Notes: generated by a model not told the origin, from the letters alone. 64,000 bases of DNA from Metallyticus violacea (GCA_030762175.1 CM060842.1:45354001-45418000), one strand, 5' to 3'. Shown: positions 24,419 through 35,725, counted from the first letter of the stretch. Numbers and translations are program-made.

Positions 24419-25063
24419 TAAAAAATTGTAATGAAATTATGTTCTGCAATTTATACTTAACTGTAATAAATAGAGAGTTATGAGAATATAATGTTGTGGA
24501 AAGAAATTTAATTATTCCTTTCTCACATATTCTAATCGCGAGTCAATCTAATAAACACTAATGTTCCGATTTGCCTTTCACATATCTTATTTAAAACATC
24601 CGCAAACATTAAACATGCAACTATAAACCTACTCAACGTAAAGGTTTTATGAACCAGCTGTTCTGACAGTTGAGCGGTGCTACAGCGGAAACGGATATGA
24701 CATTGTTGCTGCGCAAGGCCACATTCGGAACTAACCTTGATCTTTCATGTACAAAATACACTAATTAGGGCCTATGTAATTTCTCACGAGCATAGTGGAG
24801 TTTTAACAAGCAATAAACATTTTAAAGCAAGTGTTGCGTCCATGTTTTCATAATAAACAATATTTAAGCGGCATTAGATAATTAAAAAACAAGTAACCTC
24901 TGAATGCGTTTAACTATATCGATATCTTTTTGGTTTATAGAGAACATTTAAAACAATTTTGCATTGAAGCAATAAAATTAATATTTTAAATGCTAGAATA
25001 TATATAATAAAAGAAAAATGATGTAACATTATTAACGATGTAATTAAATTAACAATAATTTTA
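24419..25063. other. Anonymous sequence
   Basis: AT-rich with no feature recognised; its last 45 bases belong to a weaker outer extension of the foldback. Confidence 0.5.
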
Positions 25064-25232
25064 AAAGCAGAAATGGATAAAACACTAAGAGAAAGTAGGA
25101 CTTTCGAACTACTAGAGTTCTTCTATGGCAAGACTACAAGACTTGTCTTCTTGTCATAGAAGAACTCTTGTAGTTCGAAATACAGCGATTACAAGTGTGA
25201 CTTTCTCTTGGTGTTTTATCCTTTTTTGCTTT
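25064..25232. repeat. Long foldback (inverted repeat)
   Basis: Two pairs of inverted arms nest: outer 25064-25096 against 25200-25232 (AAAGCAG, GGATAAAACACTAAGAGAAAGT) and inner about 25099-25131 against 25150-25182 (TTTCGAACTAC, GAGTTCTTCTATG). Each pair matches at about 30 of 33 positions, with a loop of about 18 bases. A 17-base stretch on the right (25183-25199) has almost no partner on the left. The symmetry extends weakly outward through TTATTAACGAT near 25030 and its inverse near 25249. It could be a MITE/foldback transposon or a hairpin RNA locus; there is no coding capacity. Confidence 0.9.
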
Positions 25233-28200
25233 CATATATATTGCCAAAATCGTTAATAAAATTGACATTGTCATTAGTAGCATAAAATTACTATAGTAAC
25301 TAACCATAACGCCATTAAATTGTTTTCATTGCTAAAATGCTGTCATTAACAGAATATTGTGTTACATAATATTAGGGAACAATCTTAAAGCCTGTCAAAT
25401 TAGCTTTCAGTTACGTTAGTAGCTCACCGCCTGACTTGCTCACTCTTGCTGCCACAAGGAAGCCATAGCATGAATTAACGGGGTGGGAGGGGTTGCTAAC
25501 GGTAGCTTACGAGAGCAAAGTCCGACTACGAATAAGAAGAGCGCCTATGCTTATCGAAAAAGTATGTTTTCATGTTCATACACTTTCGTCACTATAGGTT
25601 ATTAGGCACAACACAATACTATTATGCTTCGGTCACTGGCTTCGAGATTTCTCGAGTCATGTCGTTGTCGAGAGGCCGCTGTCGATGTATGAAATTCTCT
25701 TAGCAGCACCCCTAACGAGAGAGAATAATCCGGCATTTAGTCACCTTTACTATTTATGCATTACACCATTAGTCATTCGTTTTCGTTGCAGACACAATTA
25801 CAGAGTTAATAAAAAGTAATAAGTTTATATTGGTTATCAAATGAATTATTAGAATTTGATAATAGTAACCTGTTCTGCAACATATACCAGCACTAAAGTT
25901 TCAGAAATATTCTTAATATTTTGTATAACGTGAAATTGCCATGTTCTTTTCCATAAGTGTAATAATTTTTTTTTTCGATATAAGTTACAATTTGACTTTT
26001 TCAGCTTGGAGTAAAATGTTTTGGCGATAAATTTATCTTCGCTGCCAACAATAAGAATAGACAAACTAAATATCGCCATCGATATAATTACTTCATAAAT
26101 ATAATAAAGAATGCATTTACTTCAGGGTAGTTCATGAGATAAACGACATAAATATTTATTTTATTAATATCCTTTTACAATTCTAGTATACAAAAATAGT
26201 ATAAGATACTCGTTTATAATGCTACATAATAATTACTGCATTATAAACTACTATTTCTCCTTTCAAGGATTAGGTGAATTCATGTCTCTATCTTCAAGGT
26301 CTACCCAATTGTTTTACGATTCATTATCTTCTTTGGCAATCTATTCTCTGTCATTCTATCAACATGAACTTTTCATTTCATTTTATTTTCATCTGTCCTA
26401 TCGTCAATTGAAAAAAAAATCAAATCTTATATTATTTCATTTTTATTTTATCAACTCTAGTGCTTTCACAAATTTCATTAGCGCAAAATGTATACGTGAT
26501 TTCTCTCTTTTTGTTACGGTCCACGATTCGGAATCATATATACGAGTAGGAGCAGCCATAAACTATAAAACTTCATTTATGTCTCTTTCCAGTTTTTCTT
26601 CCTAAAGTTCTTACACAAATGGTTTGAAATTTGTAACTTTCATCTCAATGTCTTTTTCAGGTTTTAAAACTAATATCACACCCTGAACAATTGAAGTGAG
26701 ATACATGTTTTAATATTTTTTCATTTATTAATATCTTTGATCTAGCAGGATGTTTCACTTTAAAAGCCATTATCTTTATTTTGTTTGTAGATATACTTTG
26801 CACTATTAACTAAAATCATAATATTCTGTTCCGTCCAGATCAATTCAAGAACGCAGTTAACTGATTTTAATGGCTATAAGAATAAATGGAGAACGCATAA
26901 TTCATCATTTTGCCCTAGAATATGATATAGGCAAAACGGAAATTATCCGTGAAATCTGCCCACAAACTCAAGGGCGATCCTGGGGTCAAAGCTGGAGCTG
27001 TGTAGATGGAGATCAGAATGGTCTTTTTTTCATTAATGGAAAAGGAACGTTCTACTTCCACTGAAGTGATTGGAGCATATTTAAAACAAATTACTTCAGA
27101 AGGACTCGTACCAGTTACAACAAAACATTCAGCTTTCAGGACATAATGGAAATGTTGATCAAGACGTAAAGAAGTTTGAATAGTCCTAGCGAATGAAAAA
27201 AGATGTGCATTGGTTCCTAATCAAGTTCATTTTCTGTTTATACGTTTTTAGGGGAGTCAGATTAGTATCTCTCTTACTTCCGAACTAACACTTTGTAGAG
27301 ACGGTTTATTGCACAGTTTCACCGCTCTCATCTTTCTCGTTTTGCATTATTTGTTACACTTATGCAGTTGAGAAGTTACCCCCACCACTACTTTCCTAGA
27401 CTTTTCTCACGCAGATCGATACAAGGTCATTCGCCAGGACTATTCAAAACAACAGTACTTCCCTTATCCTGTGTATTTCCTGGTATTCGTGTGTCCGAGG
27501 TAACCGTGCGTTCCTTGCATTAATAAAGGTTCTGCTATTTAAAGTGAATAGCTTGAGGGGAACGCTTTTGACTTATGGAAAATAAATAAATATATAACAA
27601 GATTCTCAATATTTGTGAGGTGAACATGGCATTTAATTTTTATAATTTTTTCATTTCGGTATATACAAATTCTTTGTGGTTTTTAAAAGGCGTAAACAAT
27701 CGCAGAGAAAATCTATAACAACCAAAATGGGCAAAAACAGTTTCAAATCTTAAAATAGTCAACAGAAGCCAAAAAAAAAAAAAGACAAAAACTGGCTCTA
27801 CGGACCCCAAATGTATGGAGACATGTTCATTTCTATCTGGCTCTTAAATATATCCATCCAGATGGAAACTCCCGACCTCTGGTGATACGAACTGGTTTGA
27901 CTGGTGGTATTTTGGCACCTAGGGTTTGTTTGCTGCTATCACGTCGCCATGCGTGTCTATGTAACTTGTTTCGAGACGAATCTTTATGCACCTATCTGTT
28001 TTTTAATCTTTACTGTTGTGAAGCGCACTCCGTGTTATTGTTTCAATTGAGATTTCATTGTACCCCTGCATCTTTGTCACACAATCCCCTTTCCCATCGA
28101 TGGTAAAATCATCGTCCATAGTTATCCAAGATCGGGTTTTGCGACCAAAGAACTTGCGATTGCACCATTCCCAGCAGAAATTCACAGTTGCTCAATGTTC

Positions 28201-29145
28201 ACCTGAGACAATAATTATAAAACTGAAATAGCGTGAAATAAGAGCACAGTATATATGACTGTAGCTTTGAAATTTCCTCTTATTTACAAATGCCAGTTAA
28301 CAAAGGACATTAGTTAATCTTTCTTCATGTGATGGAGCAAAATTTGTCAATCAGTAAAGTTTCTCCATGTTAAAGAAGAACATGAGGAGGACTGGTTGAG
28401 TAGGGAAATGTGAAGTTAAATCAGGATGATTGTCGTGAAAGATGAAAAATGTCCTTGCGTATCAACAATTTTTAGTTTAAAAGTGCATACTTAATTACAG
28501 ATATGAATATTAGTTTTATGTAAAATATGTTATGTTGGAAATGTCGAAAAATGTGTAGTATTAAAATTAAGTACAATGCTCCTAGTAGCCTAATTCGTGA
28601 ACATTTTAAGTTTTCAGACCGATACATACCAAGAACAAATATAAATAATTACATAAAATTTCGGATTCTATAATGACTTAAGATGCCAAGAGTCAAACTC
28701 ATTGGTGGCTCACCGCTGGTTCGTTATTGACTCACACGCCAATTATAATTTTGATCCTTGTAGAAGAATCGTGTCTAACAAAACGTCCATAAGTCCTGAC
28801 TGTGAGCAAAGTGCAATTGAGAGGAAAGCCCTAGTACTGACACTCAGTTTTTAATAGAGAAGTAGACGATTCCAGGCATCAATTAGGAATGGATACTGAA
28901 ATGTGCGAGCAAAGCTGGGAGCTCATTGGATGTGTTTTGAAATATGTCCTGGAGCGACACACAAGTCAAGTTCACCGAGCCATACTCACACACTGTTGCA
29001 GTCACTCCGCAGATTTGCCACATTGTGTATTTATTTTGAAATGGATCCGAGAAAATAGCGCCCCAGAAAATACGCCTATATAGAATCGCATTCGTTTCTG
29101 TATTGCCGTATTGTAGCAGTGCATACGCCTCCCTTTTATCTAAAT
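25233..29145. other. Long anonymous stretch
   Basis: No gene or transposon is firmly recognised in nearly 4 kb. The frame at 26870-27064 contains INGERIIHHFALEYDI, distantly like a LINE reverse transcriptase segment (INGERINHLRFADDI), but the following sequence does not support it. An A-run lies at about 27768-27783. Confidence 0.5.
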
Positions 29146-29165
29146 TAACCTAACCTAACCTAACC
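29146..29165 (-). repeat. (TAACC)4, arthropod telomere-type repeat
   Basis: Four perfect TAACC units, the complement of TTAGG, the telomere repeat of many arthropods. At this length and with ordinary sequence on both sides it is an interstitial run or coincidence, not a telomere. Confidence 0.7.
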
Positions 29166-29591
29166 GAATCGCCATAAATAAACTGCACCTTGAGGCTCAA
29201 AAATAAATAAATAACCAAAATATTATAGTAACATTTTGTTGACAAATATTGCCTATCTTACAACTATCTTATAAATATGTACAACATGTTCAATCCGGTT
29301 TATAGTCCTATTGGCCATAGCATCACACTGTTCCCCTATTACATTGTGCGAAACTGTTTCTATGCTTTTAAGACGTCATCAAAAATAATGACCTATACTC
29401 TGAAGAATGCTTTTTTTTATTATTTTTTGTATAATGTTACGACTCCGCTTATATGGCAAAAAACTACATGGTCACTCAATATGTTCTTACTTTGTGCAGA
29501 AACTTACTATTTCCCTTAGTTGGTGGTACTTTGCAGTATCCCCACAAAAATGCATCATTGAGTAATTAGGAATTCTGAGTGTCTAGCCAGG
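29166..29591. other. Anonymous sequence
   Basis: No feature recognised. The 80-codon frame at 29277-29519 is aromatic-rich and matches nothing known. Confidence 0.45.
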
Positions 29592-29645
29592 AATATGTGT
29601 ATATGTATATGTGTATATGTGTGTATATATATGTGTGTGTGTGTG
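29592..29645. repeat. TG/TA microsatellite
   Basis: Mixed GTGTATAT and (GT)n tract that directly abuts the tail end of the SINE-B that follows, so it may have grown from the SINE tail or target. Confidence 0.85.
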
Positions 29646-29646
29646 T

Positions 29647-29876
29647 TAATTTTTAATTTTAACTACCGAAAATGGACACTGATGATACATGAGGTGAAAC
29701 AAACTGGGAAAGGTTTTTTTTTATTTATTTTATTAAAGGAAGAAAGCGGCATTTGCCATTTATGAGGACTGAGGAAAACCTGGAAAAAATCTCGGTCAGA
29801 AAGGACGGTCTTCTCTGACCGTCCAAACCTGCCCCTCACGAGTCCGCGCCTTAACGACCTGGGCTACCCGTGGTGG
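29647..29876 (-). mobile_element. SINE-B, diverged copy
   Basis: Minus-strand copy. The tRNA-like head is at the right end (GGTAGCCCAGGTCGTTAAGGC when read on the minus strand), followed by the GGTTTTCCTCAGTCCTC body and an A-rich tail at the left. The segment CGGTCTTCTCTGACCGTCC shows small rearrangements against other copies. Confidence 0.75.
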
Positions 29877-32117
29877 TCGGGAAACAACTGTCGGAGTAGG
29901 CGCCCATTCCCATGACCATCTTGTTGAAACACTTGCTTGTGCATATCAAGGTTGTTCAGTGCAATGTCTCCAAATCTTTCCCCATGCAAACGTGCAATAT
30001 CTTGCTTCTTATACACTTTTGATGTTATGTTAATTCTGTTTATATGCAGTTTCAATGCTTGGAAGACGCAGCGGCGGTATTTCAAAATGGAGCATTTTAT
30101 TTATTAAGATGACCACTCAGCGGTGCATCACCAGTTTTAAAGACACTTGATCTTATACACGTTGAACATTGGTGCATAATTATAAAATCGGTGCTATAAA
30201 GTCTGTCTCCTTTAGCTAATGAAATATCGTGCATAATATTTTATTTTGTAAGAACTATTTTGCATACGATTTTCGGTTACATTTTTTTAGCTACCCTATA
30301 TATTCACAATTTTCAAAATATGCATTTTCATCTTATTTCAATATTTTATATTGTAATATAATTGTAAACCAAAATAAACATTTTAAATGAACAAAACAAA
30401 TCACAAGTCCAACTTAAAGAGGATGCAACGAGAGGATAAAATGGGCGATTTTTTTACATGCCAATTCAAAACTGATTACTTATGCCAACCTTTCACACTG
30501 GACACTTATTAGGGTAATTTTTACTTGCTAAGGTTAGAAATGCCGAAAAGGGGGAAAAAACTTAAAAACTACGATATTATTATGTCAATATGTAGCAAAT
30601 ACAAAAGCAAATGAATAAAGCCCAAATTAATCCCAAAAATAGCACATTTAAAAATAAAAATCGTAAAGATACTAACATACTCTCTGTTGCTTACCAATAA
30701 GAAGGGCGGATGTATATAAAATTAATTGGCTGCTACGTTAGGATCACATCTGCCTTTGGTCGGGAGGAAAAACAATTGCCACTAGTGTCAACCACGGTGG
30801 AGATAGAGTGGAAACCTTTTCAATGAAGTGAAGACATTTTTGTCTGGCACCACCAATATAAACCTGGGAAACTGCCAATTTAATAATTTTTCATTATATC
30901 ATAAAACAAAATCAAATAGTGCAATCATTACGCTTTTAAAAAAATCGCTATTAAGTTCATGAACCCCAGTTACTTAATAAAATCATAAAAATAAATAAAC
31001 AAAAAAATATAAACATTTTAAAAATGTGATAACTAGTAATTTAACATTGTCTTGTTTAATTTCAACTTTGGAAGGACGTTGATCTCTTGTTTTCATTCTG
31101 AAGTAGGCAGTTTAAGCATTCGTTGTGAGAAATGGAATTGCATGGCATGTTGACCTGTAGATGCATCATCAATCGCGGCAATGATGCACTGAAAAGTTCG
31201 GTTTTTCATTACACATTTAAGCGAAAATGTGATTGTGAATTAGCAAAGAGTTTCATTATTTACAACGGAAACCACAGCATGATGATGTTTATTGAACCTT
31301 CCGTGCGGATGAATTTGACTATTTTTCAGCTGCTGCACTTCCGCACTCTGCAATGTAAATAAGTTATTAATTAAAAAAATACACTAATTTTTTACTGATA
31401 GAATATCAATTTCATATGTGTAAACAATTAATTTTCAGTTGCATATGCTATTTAGTTGTTAAAATTCCGAAATGCCAACTTAGATAATCTGAAACACTAC
31501 AATAATTGTTCAAATGTAATTACATTAAAAGCTTTTGGCAGAGAGGGTTTATGTGAGTATTCTCCTTAGCTCTAACCTTTTAAATACTGATGGATCATTG
31601 AAAGTCACAGTTCCGAGAGAGAGTCGTATTATTACTTACCAGTCTGTCGATTTCGAATAAGAAATTCTGAAATACGACGTAGCTAAAAAAAATATAAAGA
31701 AAGAGAGTAGTTTGACAGATTCAAAGAGAGAAGGAAAAGGGAATTCTAAATCTGATTGAGAAGGGGAAAAAGCTGTTTCAGTACAAAGTAATGAATTCGA
31801 TGAATAAGAGAGGTCTCCATTACCTGAACGTAAAAATATAAACAGATTGAGTAATGCCACTGAAAGGAAAACACTAATAAAAGAAATTAAATTGTAAATT
31901 GAAGCACAGAGAAAGTGCGTACTGTAAAGAGTTAAAGAAATAACAGATAATACAGAATGTTATTCTTGGCCTGCGTCCGCAATTGAACACAAGCCGTGTG
32001 AGACCAAAATTGCGCCACTCGGCATTTCCGGCGATAGACAAGTTCCCTTTGCATTTGTACTCGCATAATTTATCAATATTTGTTTAATTTCATATCAGCA
32101 CTAACCTGTGTTATAAA
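29877..32117. other. Anonymous sequence
   Basis: No gene firmly recognised. A minus-strand frame (to 30085) reads VFQQDG then LLRQLFPD, reminiscent of a mariner catalytic block at the SINE junction, but its upstream part does not fit. A CCAAT, GGGCGG and TATATAAA cluster lies at 30694-30720. Confidence 0.45.
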
Positions 32118-32190
32118 TTGAGTTTATCTGAGTGAATAACCGCCAGAGCGCGGCTGTTTACTGGGGAAACGCAGATAGAGTAGCCGCGCG
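32118..32190 (-). repeat. Solitary end of the DUF4817-type element family
   Basis: About 70 bp (GAGTTTATCTGAGTGAATAAC, CAGAGCGCGGCTGTTTACTGG, GAAACGCAGATAGAGTAGCC) matching, when reversed, the right end of the copy at 12615-13300 (CGACTATCTCTCTTTTCCCC, AGTAAGCAGAGCGC). No interior follows, so it is a lone terminal fragment. Confidence 0.6.
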
Positions 32191-33002
32191 TAAGTCAGTA
32201 TTTATATTTTTGCCGAAAGCATAAAAGTATATTGTATTTAAAATTTATGATGACAAGCACTAGCCTTTTTATAAGAGATGTTGTATTTGATGCTCCTCAG
32301 CGGTAATACATTGCTAGCTTTTGCGTAGGAAACTCAAATGTTTCATCTAGTGTTTTTTCCGTAAGAAAATCTCTATGTCTCGTAGTTTTTGGCGAACCGT
32401 TTCTCTAACTGAAACAGAATTATGACACATTTGGCGTTGCAAGTTTGTAAATGTGTCATGCTTTATGAAACAGAAAAGTGTCGCGTTATTGAATTGTAAA
32501 ACTAGTGCCTGTCACCTGCCTAATTCTGATATTTTATAAAACAGTACCCAGGTATACCTGAATTTGTTGTGCTCCAACAAACTGCGTCTGGTGCGAGGCA
32601 ACTGTTTCGCATTGGTCCTCGGTTTCGCGCCCTCCTGCGACTGCGCCTTTACCATGGCTAACGAGAAACAAACATATATATTGACGACCCTCGTAATTAT
32701 TGTCATGGATTTTATGGCTATGTTGTGATTTGCATTACAATATTAGAAATTTTAAGTTTTATGTGAGCGCTTTGCTAGTATATAGTGTGTTAGCTACTTT
32801 TTGCTTAATGTTATGTGTTCTATCGCGGAAGAATTTAATTTCAAACTTACATTTGTTTAATTTGTCTTTTTTGTACTTGAATGATATATTTACAGTTTTT
32901 TCTAACTAGGGATCACGTAAAATAACCCAATTTTTCGATTCATTTTTCCACTTTCTTTCTAGCTTTTCAATAATTCTTCAATCTGTCACTACTATGTTCT
33001 TC
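32191..33002. other. Anonymous sequence with one good-context ATG
   Basis: 32520-32660 is GC-richer than its surroundings and ends at ACCATGG (ATG 32654), opening a 24-codon frame (MANEKQTYILTTLVIIVMDF and four more residues, stop at 32726) that would be a short hydrophobic peptide. No family is recognised. Confidence 0.35.
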
Positions 33003-33328
33003 TCTCTTCCACCCTGTCGGTCCTGGTGGTGTAGTGGTTACCATATTTGCCTCCTAAACCCAAGATCGCGGGTTCGAACCCGGCTAGGACCGATGGATTT
33101 TTTTCGGGGCGTAAAAATCCTAAGTATGGCTTCCTTCGGAAGGGACGTAAAGCCGTGGGTCCCGTGTCGTACATTTACGGCACGAAAAAGAACCTCAAGC
33201 CTGAAAGAAGAGGCCTCTGAGCAAAATTTGTCGGCTGTTTCACGCCCTGAGTTGAATGGGACGCTGATGACCTGAGATGTTAAAGAGCGTCCATAAATAA
33301 ATCAATCGAGAATCGAGTTCTCTTCCAC
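33003..33328 (+). mobile_element. SINE-A, well-preserved full copy
   Basis: Body 33013-33318, plus strand, the best reference copy. tRNA-like head GGTCCTGGTGGTGTAGTGG with A box, anticodon-arm-like CTCCTAAACCCAAGATCG, B box GGGTTCGAACCC, then CCTAAGTATGGCTTCCTTCG, GTCGTACATTTACGGCACG, CCTGAAAGAAGAGGCCTCTG, GACGCTGATGACCTGAGATG and a TAAATAAATC tail. TCTCTTCCAC at 33003-33012 and 33319-33328 is a 10-bp target-site duplication. The spurious frames that cross it in other copies come from this body. Confidence 0.93.
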
Positions 33329-33523
33329 TCGCGTGTTATTCCTTTTCTTTCTTTCCTTTACGTAGAAATCCTTTGAAGTTTTGTACCAACTCTCTAAACT
33401 TGTTCTGTCCTGTATTACATCATCTGTTAACCCTATCTCATTGATATCTGTATTTGTCCCTCAGATCCACTCTATGACATTTTTACTCTTGTATACGAGT
33501 ATTCCTTTTTTCTGATTTTACAA
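33329..33523. other. Spacer between two SINE-A copies
   Basis: About 200 bp of unrelated AT-rich sequence. Confidence 0.5.
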
Positions 33524-33803
33524 GTCGGTCCTGGTGGTCTAGTAGTAACCATACTTACTTACCTCGTAAACCCAAGATCGCGGTTCAATCCAGGCCAAGG
33601 TCGATGGATTTTTTCGGACGTCGAAAACCTAAGTATGGCTTCCTTCGGAAGGAAAGTAAAGCCGTGAGTCCCGTGTCGTACATTTACGGCACGAAAAAGA
33701 ACCTCAAACCTGAAAGAAGAGGTCTCTTCACAAAATTTACCCGCCGTTTCACGCCCCGTTCTGCTGATGATCCGAGCATTTGTAAATAAAACAAATAAAC
33801 AAA
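33524..33803 (+). mobile_element. SINE-A, full copy in the same orientation
   Basis: Second plus-strand copy about 200 bp from the previous one. Head GGTCCTGGTGGTCTAGTAG, B box GGTTCAATCC, body and AAATAAACAAATC tail present. A small deletion removes CTGAGTTGAATGGGAC near the 3' end. No clear target duplication was seen. Confidence 0.9.
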
Positions 33804-34176
33804 TCTGATATCTTTGGTCGCAAGATTTTCCTCAAATATTTTATTCTTCCCTATCTCTTCTATTTCTCCTAATTTCATGAAGAATGTACTTTCTGTAGCA
33901 TAGACATATTCCGGTTTGATTACCGGGTTATAATGTCTGCATTTAGTTTCATTTGAAAGGTTTTTCTTACTATAGATAAAGTCGTCTGCTTGTTAACACA
34001 GTATTGGTTATAATAATTAATTAATTCTCAGTCAATTATTTATTGTTAATAGAGACTTATAACCTTATTTCTCGATTATAGTGCTTATGAGTTTTGTTAA
34101 AAATTGAATCTGATATTTTTAATATAATTTTAGATATTAGTAAATTTATGTTTTGTATTAGTCCTCAGTTCTGTTC
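33804..34176. other. Anonymous sequence
   Basis: AT-rich spacer before the inverted-repeat transposon; nothing recognised. Confidence 0.5.
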
Positions 34177-34178
34177 TA

Positions 34179-35297
34179 CAGGTGCCCCTAAAGTCCGGTA
34201 ACACTTTTCGTAACTTTTTTACACAAAAACCACAAATGCATAGCTTTTGCATTATGTCATATTAAAATGTAACTGGAATGGTTTTGTTTTCAATGTTGGA
34301 TTTCACAATGGAACCACGTGTAACTCGGCATATGTCTACAGTAATCAAACTCTTGCTAAACTCTTTGGAGCATATCTTTAGATAGTGTGGTGGCAACTTC
34401 TTCAATCCTACGCTTGAGTTCTTCTAGATTTTGTGGTAAAGGTGGCACATACACATAATCTTTGATATATCCCCATAGGATAGCTCGTTGTTCGGAAAAT
34501 CACAAACGTCGTTATGGTAATGGGATGGGGCACCGTCTTACTGGAACAGGAAATTGACAATATCTTGCATTTGTGGAACAACCTTTGCTGTATCATATCC
34601 AGGTAGGTAAGGCCAATTTCAGTGTTTTCGGTGAAGAAGAATGGTTCGTAAAGTTTCCGCAATCATAATGGGCAGAAATAGTACACTTTAGGTGAATGAC
34701 GGTCATGTTGGACGAACTCATGAGAATTCTGGGTAGACAGCTATGTCAGTTGAATATCGCTTTCGTCATCTTTCGTCCATTGTTGCACTCGGATACAAAA
34801 CTTATAACGCTGTTTTGTCATTTCGTTTCAACTGCTGCAAGAGCTTCTTACTTGGTGTCTTCCAAACTGTCGTCAGCTCGGATTGATTTGATTGATTATT
34901 GCAAAACTGCTATAGCCATTAGAGCCCAATTTTTTCGGACTTACTTTGAAGGTTCACAAGGTTAACGCTCTATTCTCTCAATGTCGGACGTCCACTTAGG
35001 ACACGAGCAACCAGACACTCAAAGCTGTCATGCTTGAAGCTTCTGTACCGCACATAGTCCTTAACTTCTGTAACACTCGTTTGTACAATTGCCACGCACA
35101 AAAGCGCGCTTTTAACCAGAAGTCGCCTTCTTTACAAAACACCAACTGCAGTGAATGCGATAACTACGATAAGTAGCGGTAAAGTCCAAACAAAAAATTT
35201 CAGTTCCTCGTCATTATGACATATATACGAAAATTGTATCATTTGTAGTTTTTGTGTAATAAATCAAGAAAAGTGCTATCGGACTTTAGGGACACTG
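34179..35297 (-). mobile_element. 1.12-kb mariner-like transposon with long inverted ends
   Basis: Begins CAGGTGCCCCTAAAGTCCGG and ends, inverted, CAGTGTCCCTAAAGTCCGAT, with TA on both outer sides (34177-34178 and 35298-35299), the target of Tc1/mariner elements. The similarity of the arms continues for about 55 bp, through CACTTTTC and ACACAAAAACYACAAATG. The transposase relic is on the minus strand. Length and gaps indicate an internally deleted copy. Confidence 0.88.
34330..35140 (-). pseudogene. Mariner-like DDE transposase, decayed
   Basis: Read on the minus strand from the right end: a degraded N-terminal region (about 35130-34720), then FTENTEIGLTYLDMIQQRLF (about 34640-34580), and after a deletion and frameshifts the block WGYIKDYVYVPPLPQNLEEL (about 34480-34420) followed by KRRIEEVATTLSKDMLQRV, a stop, and QEFDYC (about 34418-34345). 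These are the mid and C-terminal blocks of transposases in the DUF4817-linked DDE group (WGY-KD-VY, then R-RI, then D-L-R-W-E). The proline-rich SPDL-PCDF catalytic block is deleted, so no active site remains. Confidence 0.8.
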
Positions 35298-35560
35298 TAT
35301 TATGAACGCATTGATTGTCTTTGAAGGCTTTATTTCTGTCACCTCTTCCTTTTCTTTATCCTGCTTGATGTTAACAGGGAGGAGGCACCTTATTTCATTG
35401 TTTAAGGATTAAATTCTATGCAGAATATGTTCACTGTCTGATCTGTGAACAAGGATACCAGATAATGATATAGGTGCAAAATAAAGTGACAAAAGCAGAT
35501 AAAGAAGGAAAAGAAAAGTGTAAAGTTGTGTGAAGTACAAAGAGGAACATTTACAGTTCC

Positions 35561-35563
<3 letters not shown>
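35298..35563. other. Anonymous sequence
   Basis: No feature recognised; it ends at the long T-run. Confidence 0.5.
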
Positions 35564-35613
<50 letters not shown>

Positions 35614-35725
35614 GAAGAAAAAGTTGGTATAAGGCTCCGGCTATGTAGCTTCCCAAGCAGGATTCAAACTGCTGGCTTAGGAAAGTAAAGCAGTGCTCTA
35701 GTCAGCTGCGCAACGGAGGTGTAGG
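35564..35725 (-). mobile_element. SINE-C: tRNA-derived retroposon with long poly(A)
   Basis: Read on the minus strand: CTCCGTTGCGCAGCTGACTAG (A-box region of a tRNA), GCAGTTTGAATCCTGCTT (B-box region, T-arm), about 40 bp of unrelated sequence, then 47 uninterrupted A (T-run 35564-35610 on the plus strand). A tRNA-like head with a long pure poly(A) indicates a retrotransposed copy that has had little time for its tail to decay. The acceptor stem is not convincing, so a functional tRNA is unlikely. Confidence 0.7.

Noticed and set aside
26870..27064. Possible LINE reverse-transcriptase fragment (INGERIIHHFALEYDI)
   Set aside because: Resembles INGERINHLRFADDI for only about 15 residues; the expected downstream reverse-transcriptase blocks are absent in all frames checked.
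29877..30085. Possible mariner catalytic block (VFQQDG, LLRQLFPD) on the minus strand
   Set aside because: The upstream part of the frame does not match any transposase segment and the block ends at the SINE junction; too short to call.
33040..33095. tRNA gene (cove-like head with A and B boxes)
   Set aside because: The head belongs to SINE-A: a body and tail follow, the acceptor stem does not pair, and many copies exist.
32992..33275. Open frames on both strands over 32992-33275
   Set aside because: They lie within a SINE-A; the same peptide strings recur in other copies (33.6, 58.9 and 61.1 kb) and reflect the repeat, not a protein.
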